A stretch of DNA of 64,000 bases. Origin: Modicisalibacter radicis (GTDB lineage: Bacteria > Pseudomonadota > Gammaproteobacteria > Pseudomonadales > Halomonadaceae). A model generated the notes under the pieces. That model made no database searches, was not told where the DNA came from, and worked only from the letters and a program-made list of their open reading frames with translations. The stretch spans positions 124,001-188,000 of the forward strand of contig NZ_CAAHFN010000098.1 of assembly GCF_900961225.1 (NCBI RefSeq), written 5' to 3'. The translations under genes were made by a program, and so were the position numbers. Shown here piece after piece: positions 32,736 to 40,625 of this stretch. Positions within the stretch are counted from its first letter, which is position 1. Every line of letters starts with the position of its first letter.

Positions 32736-34478
32736 ATGGTCTATACCACCGCCATTCTGCTCAGCCTGCTCGGCTACTTCATCATCGGCCACCTGGCCGG
32801 GCGTCGCGTCAAGCATCTCGATGACTACCTGGTTGCCGGCCGCAACGCCCCGACCTTTCTCATCCTCGGGACACTGGTGGCCAGCTATCTGAGCACCAGC
32901 GCCTTCCTCGGCGAGACCGGCTTCGCCTACAGCGGGTATCCCTTCGTCATGCTGATCTTTGCCGCCGTCAGCACCTCGGGCTGCCTGCTGGGCGCGCTGG
33001 TTTTCGGCCGCTACCTGCGGCGCAGCGGTGCCCTTACGGTGCCCGAGTTCTTCGGCAAGCGCTTCGCATCGCGGCGCGTGCAGGTGATCGCGGGGCTGAC
33101 CACCGTGGTCGGGCTGGGCGCCTACCTGCTGGGCGTGATGCAGGGCGCGGGGATCATGTTCGAGGAGCTCACCGGTCTGCCGTACTGGGTGGGGCTGGTG
33201 CTGGTCTGGCTGACCTACACCGGCTTCATCCTCTATTCCGGGTCGCCCGGCGTGGTGCTGACCGACACGGTGATGTTCGTCATCTTTTCGCTGGCCGCGC
33301 TGGGCGGTTCGCTCTACATCATCGACGACCTGGGCGGTTGGCACGGCGTGATCGAAGGGCTGCTGAGCCAGTCCGACAAGCCCGGCATCGCGCTCTGGCA
33401 CGGTGTCGTCGAGGGCGACGGCGCGGCGTTCTCCTCACCCGCCGAGGCACTGACCTGGGGGCTGACGCTGGGGCTGGTCTGGGCCGCGGTGCTCGCCGCC
33501 AGCCCCTGGCAGGCCAGCCGTTACCTGATGGCGCGCAACGAACACGTGGTGATGCGCTCGGCGATGCTCACCGCCGTGGCGCTGGCGATCTTCTACGCGC
33601 TGATGATGATGACCGGTGCAGCCATCAACCTCTACAAGCCCGATCTGGATGCCGAGCACGCCATGGTCTGGTCGGCGCTCAACGTGATGCCGACCTGGCT
33701 GGGCATCGTCATCCTGACCGGGGTCTTCGCGGCCGGGCTGTCGTCCTGCTCGACCTTCCTGTCGATCATCGGCTTCAGCCTCTCCAACGACATCCTGCCC
33801 GCCTCGCGCGACGAGAAGACCGCCATGCGCACCAGCCGGCTGGCGGTGCTGGCCGCCGGGCTGATCGCGCTGGTGCTGGCGCTGTTCCAGCCTCCGGCGG
33901 TGATGGCCGTGGTATGGTTCGCAGCGACCCTGTTCGCCTCGTCCTGGGGGCCGGTGGCTCTGATGAGCATCTGGAGCCGCCGGATTACCGCCGCCGGCGC
34001 GGCCTGGGGGCTGATCGTCGGTTTCGTCGGCAACCTGCTGCTCTCGCTGGCCACGCAAGCCGAATGGATCGTGCTGCCGGTCTACCTGCATCCCGTGGTG
34101 ATCAGTACCGCGGCGGCGGTGGCGGCCATCATGGTGGCCTCGCGCCTGACCACGGTCAGTCAGGCGGAGCGCGACTACCGGGCAAGCCTGCATCGCCGGG
34201 ACGAAGACATCCAGGCGCACTGGGAACGCGGCACGCGCCGGGTTGCCGTCTGCACCATGGTGGTGGGGATTCTGGTGGGCGTCTTCCTGTGGTACCAATA
34301 TGCGGGCACGCTCGACGGGCTGGCCAGCCGCTTCGACGTCGCCGATTCGGCGACGCTGGGCGCCTATGCGTTGGCGGTCGGCTGTGGCGGCATGCTGCTC
34401 ATCGCCGGTGGGGTCGGGTATCGAGTTGCCCGCACCCGCCGGGCCGGGGTGCAGCGAAGCGTCTCCAGCGGCGCCTGA
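32736..34478 (+). CDS. Sodium:solute symporter family protein (SSS)
   Basis: A 580-residue inner-membrane symporter with about 13 helices. SSS features include the N-terminal GHLAGRRVKHLDDYLVAGRN, the helix with TLVASYLSTSAFLGETGFAY (sodium-site region), a GLSSCSTFLSIIGFSLSNDI motif near residue 333-352 (Na2 site Ser residues) and YLMARNEHVVM. A cytoplasmic loop rich in Arg/Glu (SQAERDYRASLHRRDED) precedes the last helices. The short ribosome site is weak. It is divergent from the TRAP receptor and followed about 100 bases later by an EamA-type carrier. Solute unknown. Confidence 0.88.
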   Translation: MVYTTAILLSLLGYFIIGHLAGRRVKHLDDYLVAGRNAPTFLILGTLVASYLSTSAFLGETGFAYSGYPFVMLIFAAVSTSGCLLGALVFGRYLRRSGALTVPEFFGKRFASRRVQVIAGLTTVVGLGAYLLGVMQGAGIMFEELTGLPYWVGLVLVWLTYTGFILYSGSPGVVLTDTVMFVIFSLAALGGSLYIIDDLGGWHGVIEGLLSQSDKPGIALWHGVVEGDGAAFSSPAEALTWGLTLGLVWAAVLAASPWQASRYLMARNEHVVMRSAMLTAVALAIFYALMMMTGAAINLYKPDLDAEHAMVWSALNVMPTWLGIVILTGVFAAGLSSCSTFLSIIGFSLSNDILPASRDEKTAMRTSRLAVLAAGLIALVLALFQPPAVMAVVWFAATLFASSWGPVALMSIWSRRITAAGAAWGLIVGFVGNLLLSLATQAEWIVLPVYLHPVVISTAAAVAAIMVASRLTTVSQAERDYRASLHRRDEDIQAHWERGTRRVAVCTMVVGILVGVFLWYQYAGTLDGLASRFDVADSATLGAYALAVGCGGMLLIAGGVGYRVARTRRAGVQRSVSSGA

Positions 34479-34577
34479 CGCGGCGTGGCGGCACCGGGTG
34501 CCGCCAATGCCGACCGACCAACCCATCGGGGCCGCGCCACCGGGCGTGGCCCCGACTCGTCAAACGAGGTCCCTGCG

Positions 34578-35450
34578 ATGTCTCTCGAACTGCAGGATCA
34601 CCGTCGCGGCCTGCTGCTGGCCACGTTCGGCATACTGGTGCTGAGTGTCGACAGCCTGCTGGTCCGCCTGGCCTCGAGCGACGGCTGGAACATCGTGTTC
34701 TGGCGGGGCAGCCTGATGGCGCTGTCCGTGGGGGTACTCTATTGCCGGAGACGGCGACTCGCCACGCTGAGGGGCCACGAGGGCGCCGCGCTGCTGTCGG
34801 CGTTGCTGCTGGCCGCGATGTCCACGCTGTTCGTCCTGGCGGTCATGCATACGCGGGTGGCCAACGTCGTGGTGATCCTGAGCACCGCGCCGCTGTTCGC
34901 GGCGCTGTTCACGCGTTTCTGTCTGAACGAGGCCGTCTCGGCGCGCACCTGGATGGCGATCGCCTTTGCTTCCCTGGGGCTTCTGATCGTCTTCGCCGGC
35001 TCGATGCAAAGCGCGGGGATGCTGGGTAATGTCTATGCTCTGGGTGCCTCCGCGGCCGTGGGCGGCAATCTCACGTTGCTGCGGCGTTTTCCCGCGATGG
35101 ACAGGTTGCCGCTGATCGCCGTCGGCGGGCTCGTTTCGGCGGTGATCGCGCTGCCCATGGCGACCCCGCTGCGGCTCGATGCCGGCAGCTACCTCGTCCT
35201 CGCCGTCATGGGCCTGGTGCAGATGCCGCTGGCGACGGCGCTGATCAATAACGCGACGCGCTACCTGCCCTCCGCCGAAGTCGCGCTCTTCTATCTCGTC
35301 GAGGCGATACTCGGCACGCTATGGGTCTGGTGGATACTCGGGGAACGCCCGCCCGGCGCCACCGTCTACGGCGGCGCGCTCACGCTGGTCACGCTGGTCG
35401 CCAACGCCTGGCTGGGGCTGCGGGCGAGGGCGGCGGCCAGCCCCGGCTAA
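34578..35450 (+). CDS. DMT-superfamily transporter (EamA)
   Basis: A 290-residue, 10-helix inner-membrane carrier made of two EamA repeats. The first repeat runs from LLLATFGILVLSVDSLLVRL to about residue 140 and contains NVVVILSTAPLFAALFTRF; the second contains ALINNATRYLPSAEVALFYL and the following VEAILGTLWVWWILGE, the usual C-terminal signature. ATG 34578 has GAGG at 34566-34569. Members export amino acids, metabolites or drugs. Its stop codon TAA shares its last base with the 143-bp palindromic element that follows, so the element may serve as its terminator. Confidence 0.9.
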   Translation: MSLELQDHRRGLLLATFGILVLSVDSLLVRLASSDGWNIVFWRGSLMALSVGVLYCRRRRLATLRGHEGAALLSALLLAAMSTLFVLAVMHTRVANVVVILSTAPLFAALFTRFCLNEAVSARTWMAIAFASLGLLIVFAGSMQSAGMLGNVYALGASAAVGGNLTLLRRFPAMDRLPLIAVGGLVSAVIALPMATPLRLDAGSYLVLAVMGLVQMPLATALINNATRYLPSAEVALFYLVEAILGTLWVWWILGERPPGATVYGGALTLVTLVANAWLGLRARAAASPG

Positions 35451-35592
35451 GAGGGTGTTTACAAAATGTCTGCGCTCGGCAATACGGCGTTAAAATCGGC
35501 CTCAAAATGCTCATTTAACCCTCGTAAACTCCGCTTTTTCGGCCGATTTTGCCTTGTCTTGCCTTCGCTCGCCGACTTTGTAAACACCCTCT
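35450..35592. repeat. 143-bp palindromic repeat element with 16-bp terminal inverted repeats
   Basis: Perfect terminal arms AGAGGGTGTTTACAAA (35450-35465) and TTTGTAAACACCCTCT (35577-35592) enclose an internal perfect arm pair AAAATCGGCC (35492-35501) and GGCCGATTTT (35541-35550). The two halves are imperfectly complementary along most of their length, so the transcript would fold into one long hairpin. No ORF of note lies inside. It sits exactly between an EamA gene and a convergent DUF3820 gene, so it could act as a bidirectional terminator. Structure and edges suggest a miniature (MITE-like) or REP-like dispersed element; no second copy was noticed in this window. Confidence 0.8.
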
Positions 35593-35601
35593 GAGCGGGC
35601 G

Positions 35602-35823
35602 TCATTCGGCGTGCTTGCGCCGCAACGGTTCGAGCAGGTCGCTCAGGCCGTTGTGGTCGATCTCGTGCATCAGTTCGAGCAGCTGGCCGATCTCGCCGCG
35701 GGGGAAGCCCTCCCGCGCGAACCAGTTGAGATACGGCCCGGGCAGATCGGCGATCAGCCGGCCCTCGTACTTGCCGAACGGCATCCGGCGGGTCACCAGC
35801 TTTTCCAGGTCTTCGGGTTTCAC
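35602..35823 (-). CDS. DUF3820-family small protein
   Basis: A 73-residue protein with the DUF3820 pattern TRRMPFGKYEGRLIADLPGP followed by YLNWFAREGFP near residues 10-40 and a helical C-terminus (LLELMHEIDHNGL). The family has no established biochemical role; some members were annotated as quorum-sensing-regulated virulence factors. The start is GTG 35823 with GAGGAG about 10 bases upstream. It ends 10 bases from the palindromic element and overlaps nothing; the LysR gene starts upstream on the same strand and may be co-transcribed (59 bases between). Confidence 0.85.
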   Translation of the reverse strand: MKPEDLEKLVTRRMPFGKYEGRLIADLPGPYLNWFAREGFPRGEIGQLLELMHEIDHNGLSDLLEPLRRKHAE

Positions 35824-35881
35824 GCGATGGGCTCCTCGATGGAGGGTTCCTTGATGAGTGTCGCCTTGGGCGGCGTGACTA

Positions 35882-36787
35882 TCAGGCGGCGCCCGTCGAC
35901 TTGACGAAGTCGACGAACGCACGCAGCGGCGCCGGCATGAGACGCCGCCCGGGATAGTAGAGAAAGGGCCCCGAGAAGCGCTGCCACCAGGGCTCGAGGA
36001 TGGGCTCGAGCTCGCCGCTGTCGAAACGCGGACCCAGCCAGGTCTCGAACAGGCCGACGATGCCCAGGCCGGCGACTGCCGCTTCGACGGCCAGGTCGCT
36101 CGCCCCGCCGGCCTCGACGATCAGCTGGCCACGAGGGTCGATCCATAGCACCTCGCCGTCGCGTTCGAACTCCCAGGGCGGCATCGCCCCGCTGGGAAAG
36201 CGATGGCGCAGGCAGGCGTGGTCGAGCAGCTCGCGGGGATGCGACGGCCGCCCGCGCCGCTCGAGATAGGCGGGGGCGGCGCCCACCGCGAAGCGCTGGG
36301 TGCGCGGCCCGATGGGGACGGCGATCATGTCCTGTTCCAGGCGCTCCTCGTAGCGTATGCCGGCATCGCAGCCCGCCGCGAGCACATCGACGAAGCTCTC
36401 CTCGGTGATGACTTCGAGGCGAATCTCGGGGTAGGCCGCCAGAAAGGACGGGACGATGGACGGCAACACCAGCCGTGTCACGCTCGCCGGGACGTTGAGG
36501 CGCAGCAACCCCGCCGGCTTGTCGCGAAACACGTTGACCACGTCCAGCGCGGCCTCCAGCTCGGCGAATACCGGGCCGAGTCGTGCCAGCAGGCCATGGC
36601 CGGCCTCGGTCGGGGCGACGCTGCGCGTCGTGCGGTTCAGCAGCCGGACGCCGAGTTGCGTTTCCAGGCGGCGGACCGCTTCGCTCAAGCCCGATGCGCT
36701 GACCCCGCTCGAGCGCGCCCCCTCGCGGAAGCCGCCGGCGCGGGCCACCGTCACGAAGGCGTTCAGATCGCCCAGCTCGTTGTTCAT
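35882..36787 (-). CDS. LysR-family transcriptional regulator
   Basis: A 301-residue LysR regulator. HTH at residues 5-62 (LNAFVTVARAGGFREGARSS, VSASGLSEAVRRLETQLGVR, LLNRTTRSVAPTEAG). The C-terminal part has the DsdC/CrgA-type pattern AGLLRLNVPASVTRLVLPS and the closing PAPLRAFVDFVK, marking the subgroup that usually regulates a divergent oxidoreductase. It is divergent from the aldo/keto reductase at 36896 across 108 bases that contain a symmetric site (36802-36821). The reductase is thus its probable target; the effector is unknown. Confidence 0.92.
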   Translation of the reverse strand: MNNELGDLNAFVTVARAGGFREGARSSGVSASGLSEAVRRLETQLGVRLLNRTTRSVAPTEAGHGLLARLGPVFAELEAALDVVNVFRDKPAGLLRLNVPASVTRLVLPSIVPSFLAAYPEIRLEVITEESFVDVLAAGCDAGIRYEERLEQDMIAVPIGPRTQRFAVGAAPAYLERRGRPSHPRELLDHACLRHRFPSGAMPPWEFERDGEVLWIDPRGQLIVEAGGASDLAVEAAVAGLGIVGLFETWLGPRFDSGELEPILEPWWQRFSGPFLYYPGRRLMPAPLRAFVDFVKSTGAA

Positions 36788-36801
36788 TGTTCGCCATCCT
36801 G

Positions 36802-36821
36802 CACAACCTGTACGGATTGTG
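36802..36821. promoter_or_regulatory. Symmetric LysR-type site between lysR and aldo/keto reductase
   Basis: CACAA (36802-36806) and TTGTG (36817-36821) are inverted around a 10-base centre that contains GTAC. Size and location in the divergent promoter region fit a LysR recognition site; short arms keep confidence low. Confidence 0.4.
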
Positions 36822-36895
36822 TGGGATTATCGCGGAAAAGCCCAGCGCTTATGGTGATCTCACCAACCATGAGAATCACCGAGTGAGGCAACACC

Positions 36896-37771
36896 ATGAG
36901 CCAGCATCTTCCTGCCAGCTTCGCGCTGGGCGATCGCCGCGTCGGCCGAATGGGCTACGGCGCCATGCAGTTGGCCGGCCCCGGCGTCTTCGGCCCGCCC
37001 CGGGATCGCGAGGCCGCCCTGGCGGTATTGCGCGAGGCGGTGGCGATGGGCGTCAACCATATCGACACCAGCGATTTCTACGGCCCGCATGTCACCAACC
37101 GGCTGATTCGCGAGGCGCTGACGCCGTATCCCGACGACCTTTGCCTGGTCACCAAGATCGGCGCGCGGCGTGACGAAGCGGGCGCCTGGCTGCCGGCCTC
37201 CTCGGCCGAGGAACTGACCCGGGCCGTCCACGACAACCTTCGCCATCTCGGCCTCGAGGTGCTGGACGTGGTCAACCTGCGCCTGATGTTCGACACCCAC
37301 GGCCCTGCCGAAGGCGCCATCGAGGAACCGCTCACGCCGCTCGCCGAGCTCCAGCGTCAGGGCCTGGTGCGCCATATCGGGCTCAGCAACGCCACGCCCC
37401 GGCAGGTCGCGGAAGGCCGGCGTATCTGCGAGATCGTCTGCGTGCAGAACCATTACAACCTCGCGCATCGCGACGACGACGCCATGATCGATGAGCTGGC
37501 GCGCGAGGGGATCGCCTATGTCCCGTTCTTCCCCCTGGGCGGATTCACCCCGCTGCAATCGTCGACGCTGTCCGACGTCGCGCGGCGACTGGCGGCCACG
37601 CCGATGCAGGTGGCGCTCGCCTGGTTGTTGCGCCGGGCGCCGAACATCCTGCTGATTCCCGGTACCTCGTCCGTCGCGCATCTGCACGAGAATCTCGCCG
37701 CGGCCGAACTCGAGCTTCCCGATGCAATACGCGAGGAACTGGACGGCATCGCCAACGTGGTGGGGCGGTGA
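36896..37771 (+). CDS. Aldo/keto reductase (YdbC-like)
   Basis: A 291-residue TIM-barrel NADPH-dependent oxidoreductase. Catalytic residues are seen in NHIDTSDFYGPH (Asp and Tyr), LVTKIGARR (Lys) and LDVVNLRLM, where the usual active-site His is Asn as in the YdbC-type subgroup. Cofactor-binding segments HIGLSNATPRQVAE, VQNHYNLAHR and LLIPGTSSVAHLHENLAA follow. Members of this group reduce pyridoxal and other aldehydes. It is divergent from a LysR gene that probably regulates it. The physiological substrate is open. Confidence 0.9.
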   Translation: MSQHLPASFALGDRRVGRMGYGAMQLAGPGVFGPPRDREAALAVLREAVAMGVNHIDTSDFYGPHVTNRLIREALTPYPDDLCLVTKIGARRDEAGAWLPASSAEELTRAVHDNLRHLGLEVLDVVNLRLMFDTHGPAEGAIEEPLTPLAELQRQGLVRHIGLSNATPRQVAEGRRICEIVCVQNHYNLAHRDDDAMIDELAREGIAYVPFFPLGGFTPLQSSTLSDVARRLAATPMQVALAWLLRRAPNILLIPGTSSVAHLHENLAAAELELPDAIREELDGIANVVGR

Positions 37772-37885
37772 CGACGGGGCCGGGTGTCGGAGGGGATTTG
37801 CGTTATCGCGGAGCGGCCCAGGTCGGCCCCGGAAACGCTATTCGCATGTGTCCGAATGGCTTACCCTTGGCATCCCCGAGTCGGC

Positions 37886-38644
37886 ATGAGAGCACCAATG
37901 GCTGGTTCCGTATCGCGTCGTCTTCCCTACCACGTCGCGGACACCATCAAGGGCTGGATCGTCGATCGTCAGCTGATGCCCGGCGACCGGCTGCCCGGCG
38001 AGGCCGAGCTGATGGCCTCGCTCAACGTCTCCAAGGGCACCATTCGCGAAAGTACCCGGGTCCTGGAGGCCCAGGGGCTGGTGCAGACGCGAACCGGACC
38101 CGGCGGTGGTGTCTTCGTCTGCCAGATGAGCGAGGCGAAGGCCACCACACTGCTCAGCCATTACTTCTATTTCCAGGACATCTCGATCCGCGACATCTAC
38201 CAGATCCGCCAGGCCCTGGAGCCCGAACTGGCGGCCTCGCTGGCCGGCAGGGTCGGCACCGAGGACCTGGCGCGGCTGCGCGAGAGCCTGCACAGCTACG
38301 CCGAGACGGCGCCCGACCTGGAGGCGGAGCGCCAGCAGCACCTCGACTCGCTGCGTTTCCACGAGATGCTCGCGGAACTGGCCGGCGGCAATCCGCTGTT
38401 GTCGTTCATCATCCGCTTCACCGTGCAGATACTGTCCGACCTTACCGTCTACCGGCGACTCTACGAGCCCGGCGATCACCGGATCGGCCCGGCCGGCTGT
38501 CAGTATCACGCCCGGATCATCGATGCCATCGAGCAGGGCGACGCCGAGCGGGCGCGGGAACTGATGCGCGAGCACATGCGCTCGGCCCAGGCGGTGATGA
38601 ACGACAACGAGGCCCAGGTCCGGCGCGGCTTCCTGGCCGGCTGA
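37886..38644 (+). CDS. GntR-family (FCD) transcriptional regulator
   Basis: A 252-residue FadR/FCD-type GntR regulator. The winged helix covers residues 10-72: KGWIVDRQLMPGDRLPGEAE, LMASLNVSKGTIRESTRVLE, GLVQTRTGPGGGVFV. The FCD ligand domain follows, with the family's metal-binding Asp/His positions suggested by RDIYQIRQALEPELAA, FHEMLAELAGNP-like and the late YHARIIDAIEQGDAERA segment. ATG 37886 is chosen; ATG 37898 is possible, and the longer frame to 37784 lacks homology. It is convergent with the YfcC-DUF1028-M20 operon (4 bases between stops) and may control it through the palindrome at 42062-42089 (inference). Confidence 0.88.
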   Translation: MRAPMAGSVSRRLPYHVADTIKGWIVDRQLMPGDRLPGEAELMASLNVSKGTIRESTRVLEAQGLVQTRTGPGGGVFVCQMSEAKATTLLSHYFYFQDISIRDIYQIRQALEPELAASLAGRVGTEDLARLRESLHSYAETAPDLEAERQQHLDSLRFHEMLAELAGGNPLLSFIIRFTVQILSDLTVYRRLYEPGDHRIGPAGCQYHARIIDAIEQGDAERARELMREHMRSAQAVMNDNEAQVRRGFLAG

Positions 38645-38648
38645 GACC

Positions 38649-39902
38649 TCAGGCCGGGCGGGCGGGGTCCAGGTCGCCAAGAAAGCGCATCAGCACGCGG
38701 GTCGCCCGGTCGGCGTCCTCGGCGCTGATGGCTTCGTCGGGGTGATGGCTGAGGCCATCCCGGCAGCGCACGAACAGCATGCCGATGTCGGTCACGTCGT
38801 TCATCGCCAGGCCGTCGTGGCCGGCGCCGCTGAACAGCCGCTCGGCGGGTTCGCCGCAGCTTCGGCAGGCGCTTTCCAGTGCCTCGATCAGCCACCCGGC
38901 GCAGGCCACCGCCTCGGCCTGGTAGGTGGTCTCGCAGCTCAGCTTCAGCTCGCCGTCCGCGGCGATCCGGCGACAGGCCGCAAGGATCTCCTCGCGGCCC
39001 CGGGCCCGGACGTCGGGATCGGGCGAGCGCAGCTCCAGCGTGAAGTTGACCTCGGCGGGAATCACGTTGACGGCGTTGGGTCGCACGTCGAGTTTGCCGA
39101 TCACGCCGACGAAAGCCTCGGTGGCGTTGAGTACCCGGTCGGCTTCCAGCACCATCCGGGCCGCCCCCACCAGGGCGTCGCGACGACCCGGCATGGGCGT
39201 GGTGCCAGCGTGGCCGGCCTTGCCGGCGACGCTCAGCCGGTGCCGCTCGATGCCGGTCAGTGCGGTCACCACGCCCACCGCCTGATCGCGCTGTTCGAGT
39301 ATCGGCCCCTGTTCGATATGCACCTCAATATAGCCGAGCAGCGCGTCGCTACGGCGCGCCAGTTGCGGGATGCGCTCGGGTGCGCCGCCGAAACGCGAGA
39401 GCGCCTCGCCGAGGGAGATGCCGTCGGCGTCGCGGGCCTCCAGGCTGGCGGGGTCGAAGGTCCCGGCCAGGGCGCGGCTGCCGATCAGGGTCGACTGGAA
39501 GCGGGTGCCCTCTTCGTCGCCGAAGGCCACCACCTCGACCCCGTAGGGCAGTTCGACGCCATCGTCCTTCAGCGCCTGCAGTGCCTGCAGCGGCAGCGCC
39601 ACGCCCAGCATGCCGTCGTACTTGCCGCCCTCGACCACGGTATCCTGATGGGAACCGAGGATCAGTGTCCTCTCGCCGGCCTGCGCCCGGGCGTTGCGGC
39701 CCACCAGGTTGCCCGAAGCGTCGAGCTCCGGGTTCAGGCCGGCCTGACGCATCCAGTCGCCGATCAACGCCAGCACCTGGCGGTGCTCCTCGGAACAGAA
39801 CAGCCGCGTGACGCCTGCGCCGGGCAGGGAATATTGCGCGGCCTCGTCCAGGCGCGCCATCAGTTGCTGGCCCAGGTTTCCTGAGTGTTTGGAATCGTTC
39901 AT
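38649..39902 (-). CDS. M20-family Zn hydrolase (allantoate/N-carbamoyl-amino-acid amidohydrolase-like)
   Basis: A 417-residue cytoplasmic metallohydrolase of the AllC/HyuC group. Metal and catalytic residues: H85 and D87 (GSHQDTV), D96 (KYDGMLG), E130/E131 (FGDEEGTRF), then YIEVHIEQGPILE with its His, GHAGTTPMPGRRDAL in the dimerisation domain and a final SHHPDE. These enzymes hydrolyse ureido or N-carbamoyl/N-acyl amino acids. Third gene of the yfcC-DUF1028 operon (14 bases after DUF1028). Context suggests scavenging of a carbamoylated or amide-bonded amino-acid derivative imported by the YfcC carrier. Confidence 0.9.
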   Translation of the reverse strand: MNDSKHSGNLGQQLMARLDEAAQYSLPGAGVTRLFCSEEHRQVLALIGDWMRQAGLNPELDASGNLVGRNARAQAGERTLILGSHQDTVVEGGKYDGMLGVALPLQALQALKDDGVELPYGVEVVAFGDEEGTRFQSTLIGSRALAGTFDPASLEARDADGISLGEALSRFGGAPERIPQLARRSDALLGYIEVHIEQGPILEQRDQAVGVVTALTGIERHRLSVAGKAGHAGTTPMPGRRDALVGAARMVLEADRVLNATEAFVGVIGKLDVRPNAVNVIPAEVNFTLELRSPDPDVRARGREEILAACRRIAADGELKLSCETTYQAEAVACAGWLIEALESACRSCGEPAERLFSGAGHDGLAMNDVTDIGMLFVRCRDGLSHHPDEAISAEDADRATRVLMRFLGDLDPARPA

Positions 39903-39916
39903 GGTGCCTCCTGGCA

Positions 39917-40618
39917 TCAGTGGCGGGGTAGCGAGGCGAGGAATTCGGCAAAGTCCGGCGCGCGCACGCGTTCGGCGAGTGAGCGAAGCGCCTCGACGGG
40001 GCGTTCGTCCCAGTCCACGCGCAGATCGATGGGCGCGGCGTCGAAGGATTCGATTCGCAGGGCGGCCGAGCGCACACCGCGCCGGTCGCCACCGGCCTTC
40101 AGCGCGGCGTCGAGGGCGTCGATCAGGGTCTCGAGCAACCGCGATTCGTAACCGTCGCGGTAGCGGGGCGCGGCGGTGCGCGCCCAAGCCGCGTCGGGGT
40201 TGTCGCAGGTCAGGCTCAGGAAGCGCTGCAGCAGCGTCGCGACGACCTGGCCGCTGGCCAGCATGTTGCCGGCCGCGGCCACCGTCGGGCGCAGTTCGGC
40301 GTCGACCTCGGGCAGGTTGGCCTCGCCGCTATGCATCGCGGCCTGGCCGCCGGCATCCATCACCAGGCACTGGCGCCGCGTCGCGCCGTCGTCCCGGCTG
40401 GTCACCTGATCAAGCGCCTGGCGGGCGGTGCGCCCCCGGGCCAGAGCGTCGCGGATATCGTCCGGGTACCAGGGGTTGGTGGCCAGCCCCTGGGTGGCGC
40501 AGGCGCCCAGCCCGCGCCAGGCATGATGCACGTAGCCGCCCACCGCCACGCCGCCGGTGGCGGTCAGCGCGGCGGCCATGCCGGTGGCCGGTTGCACATG
40601 GATCAGCGACAGGGTCAC
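39917..40618 (-). CDS. DUF1028-domain protein (Ntn-hydrolase-like)
   Basis: A 233-residue member of the DUF1028 family. Recognisable features are the early GGVAVGGYVHHAWRGLGACA followed by TQGLATNPWYPDDIRDALARG, then a conserved R-R-Q-x-x-V-M-D core and the central ANLPEVDAELRPTVAAAGNM followed by LASGQVV. The family is predicted to have an Ntn-hydrolase fold and often sits next to amidohydrolases and carriers for amino-acid derivatives, as here. It lies between yfcC and the M20 hydrolase with 7 and 14 bases of spacing, so one transcript is likely. No biochemical function is established; peptide or amide processing is only an inference. Confidence 0.87.
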   Translation of the reverse strand: MTLSLIHVQPATGMAAALTATGGVAVGGYVHHAWRGLGACATQGLATNPWYPDDIRDALARGRTARQALDQVTSRDDGATRRQCLVMDAGGQAAMHSGEANLPEVDAELRPTVAAAGNMLASGQVVATLLQRFLSLTCDNPDAAWARTAAPRYRDGYESRLLETLIDALDAALKAGGDRRGVRSAALRIESFDAAPIDLRVDWDERPVEALRSLAERVRAPDFAEFLASLPRH

Positions 40619-40625
40619 GGCGGGC

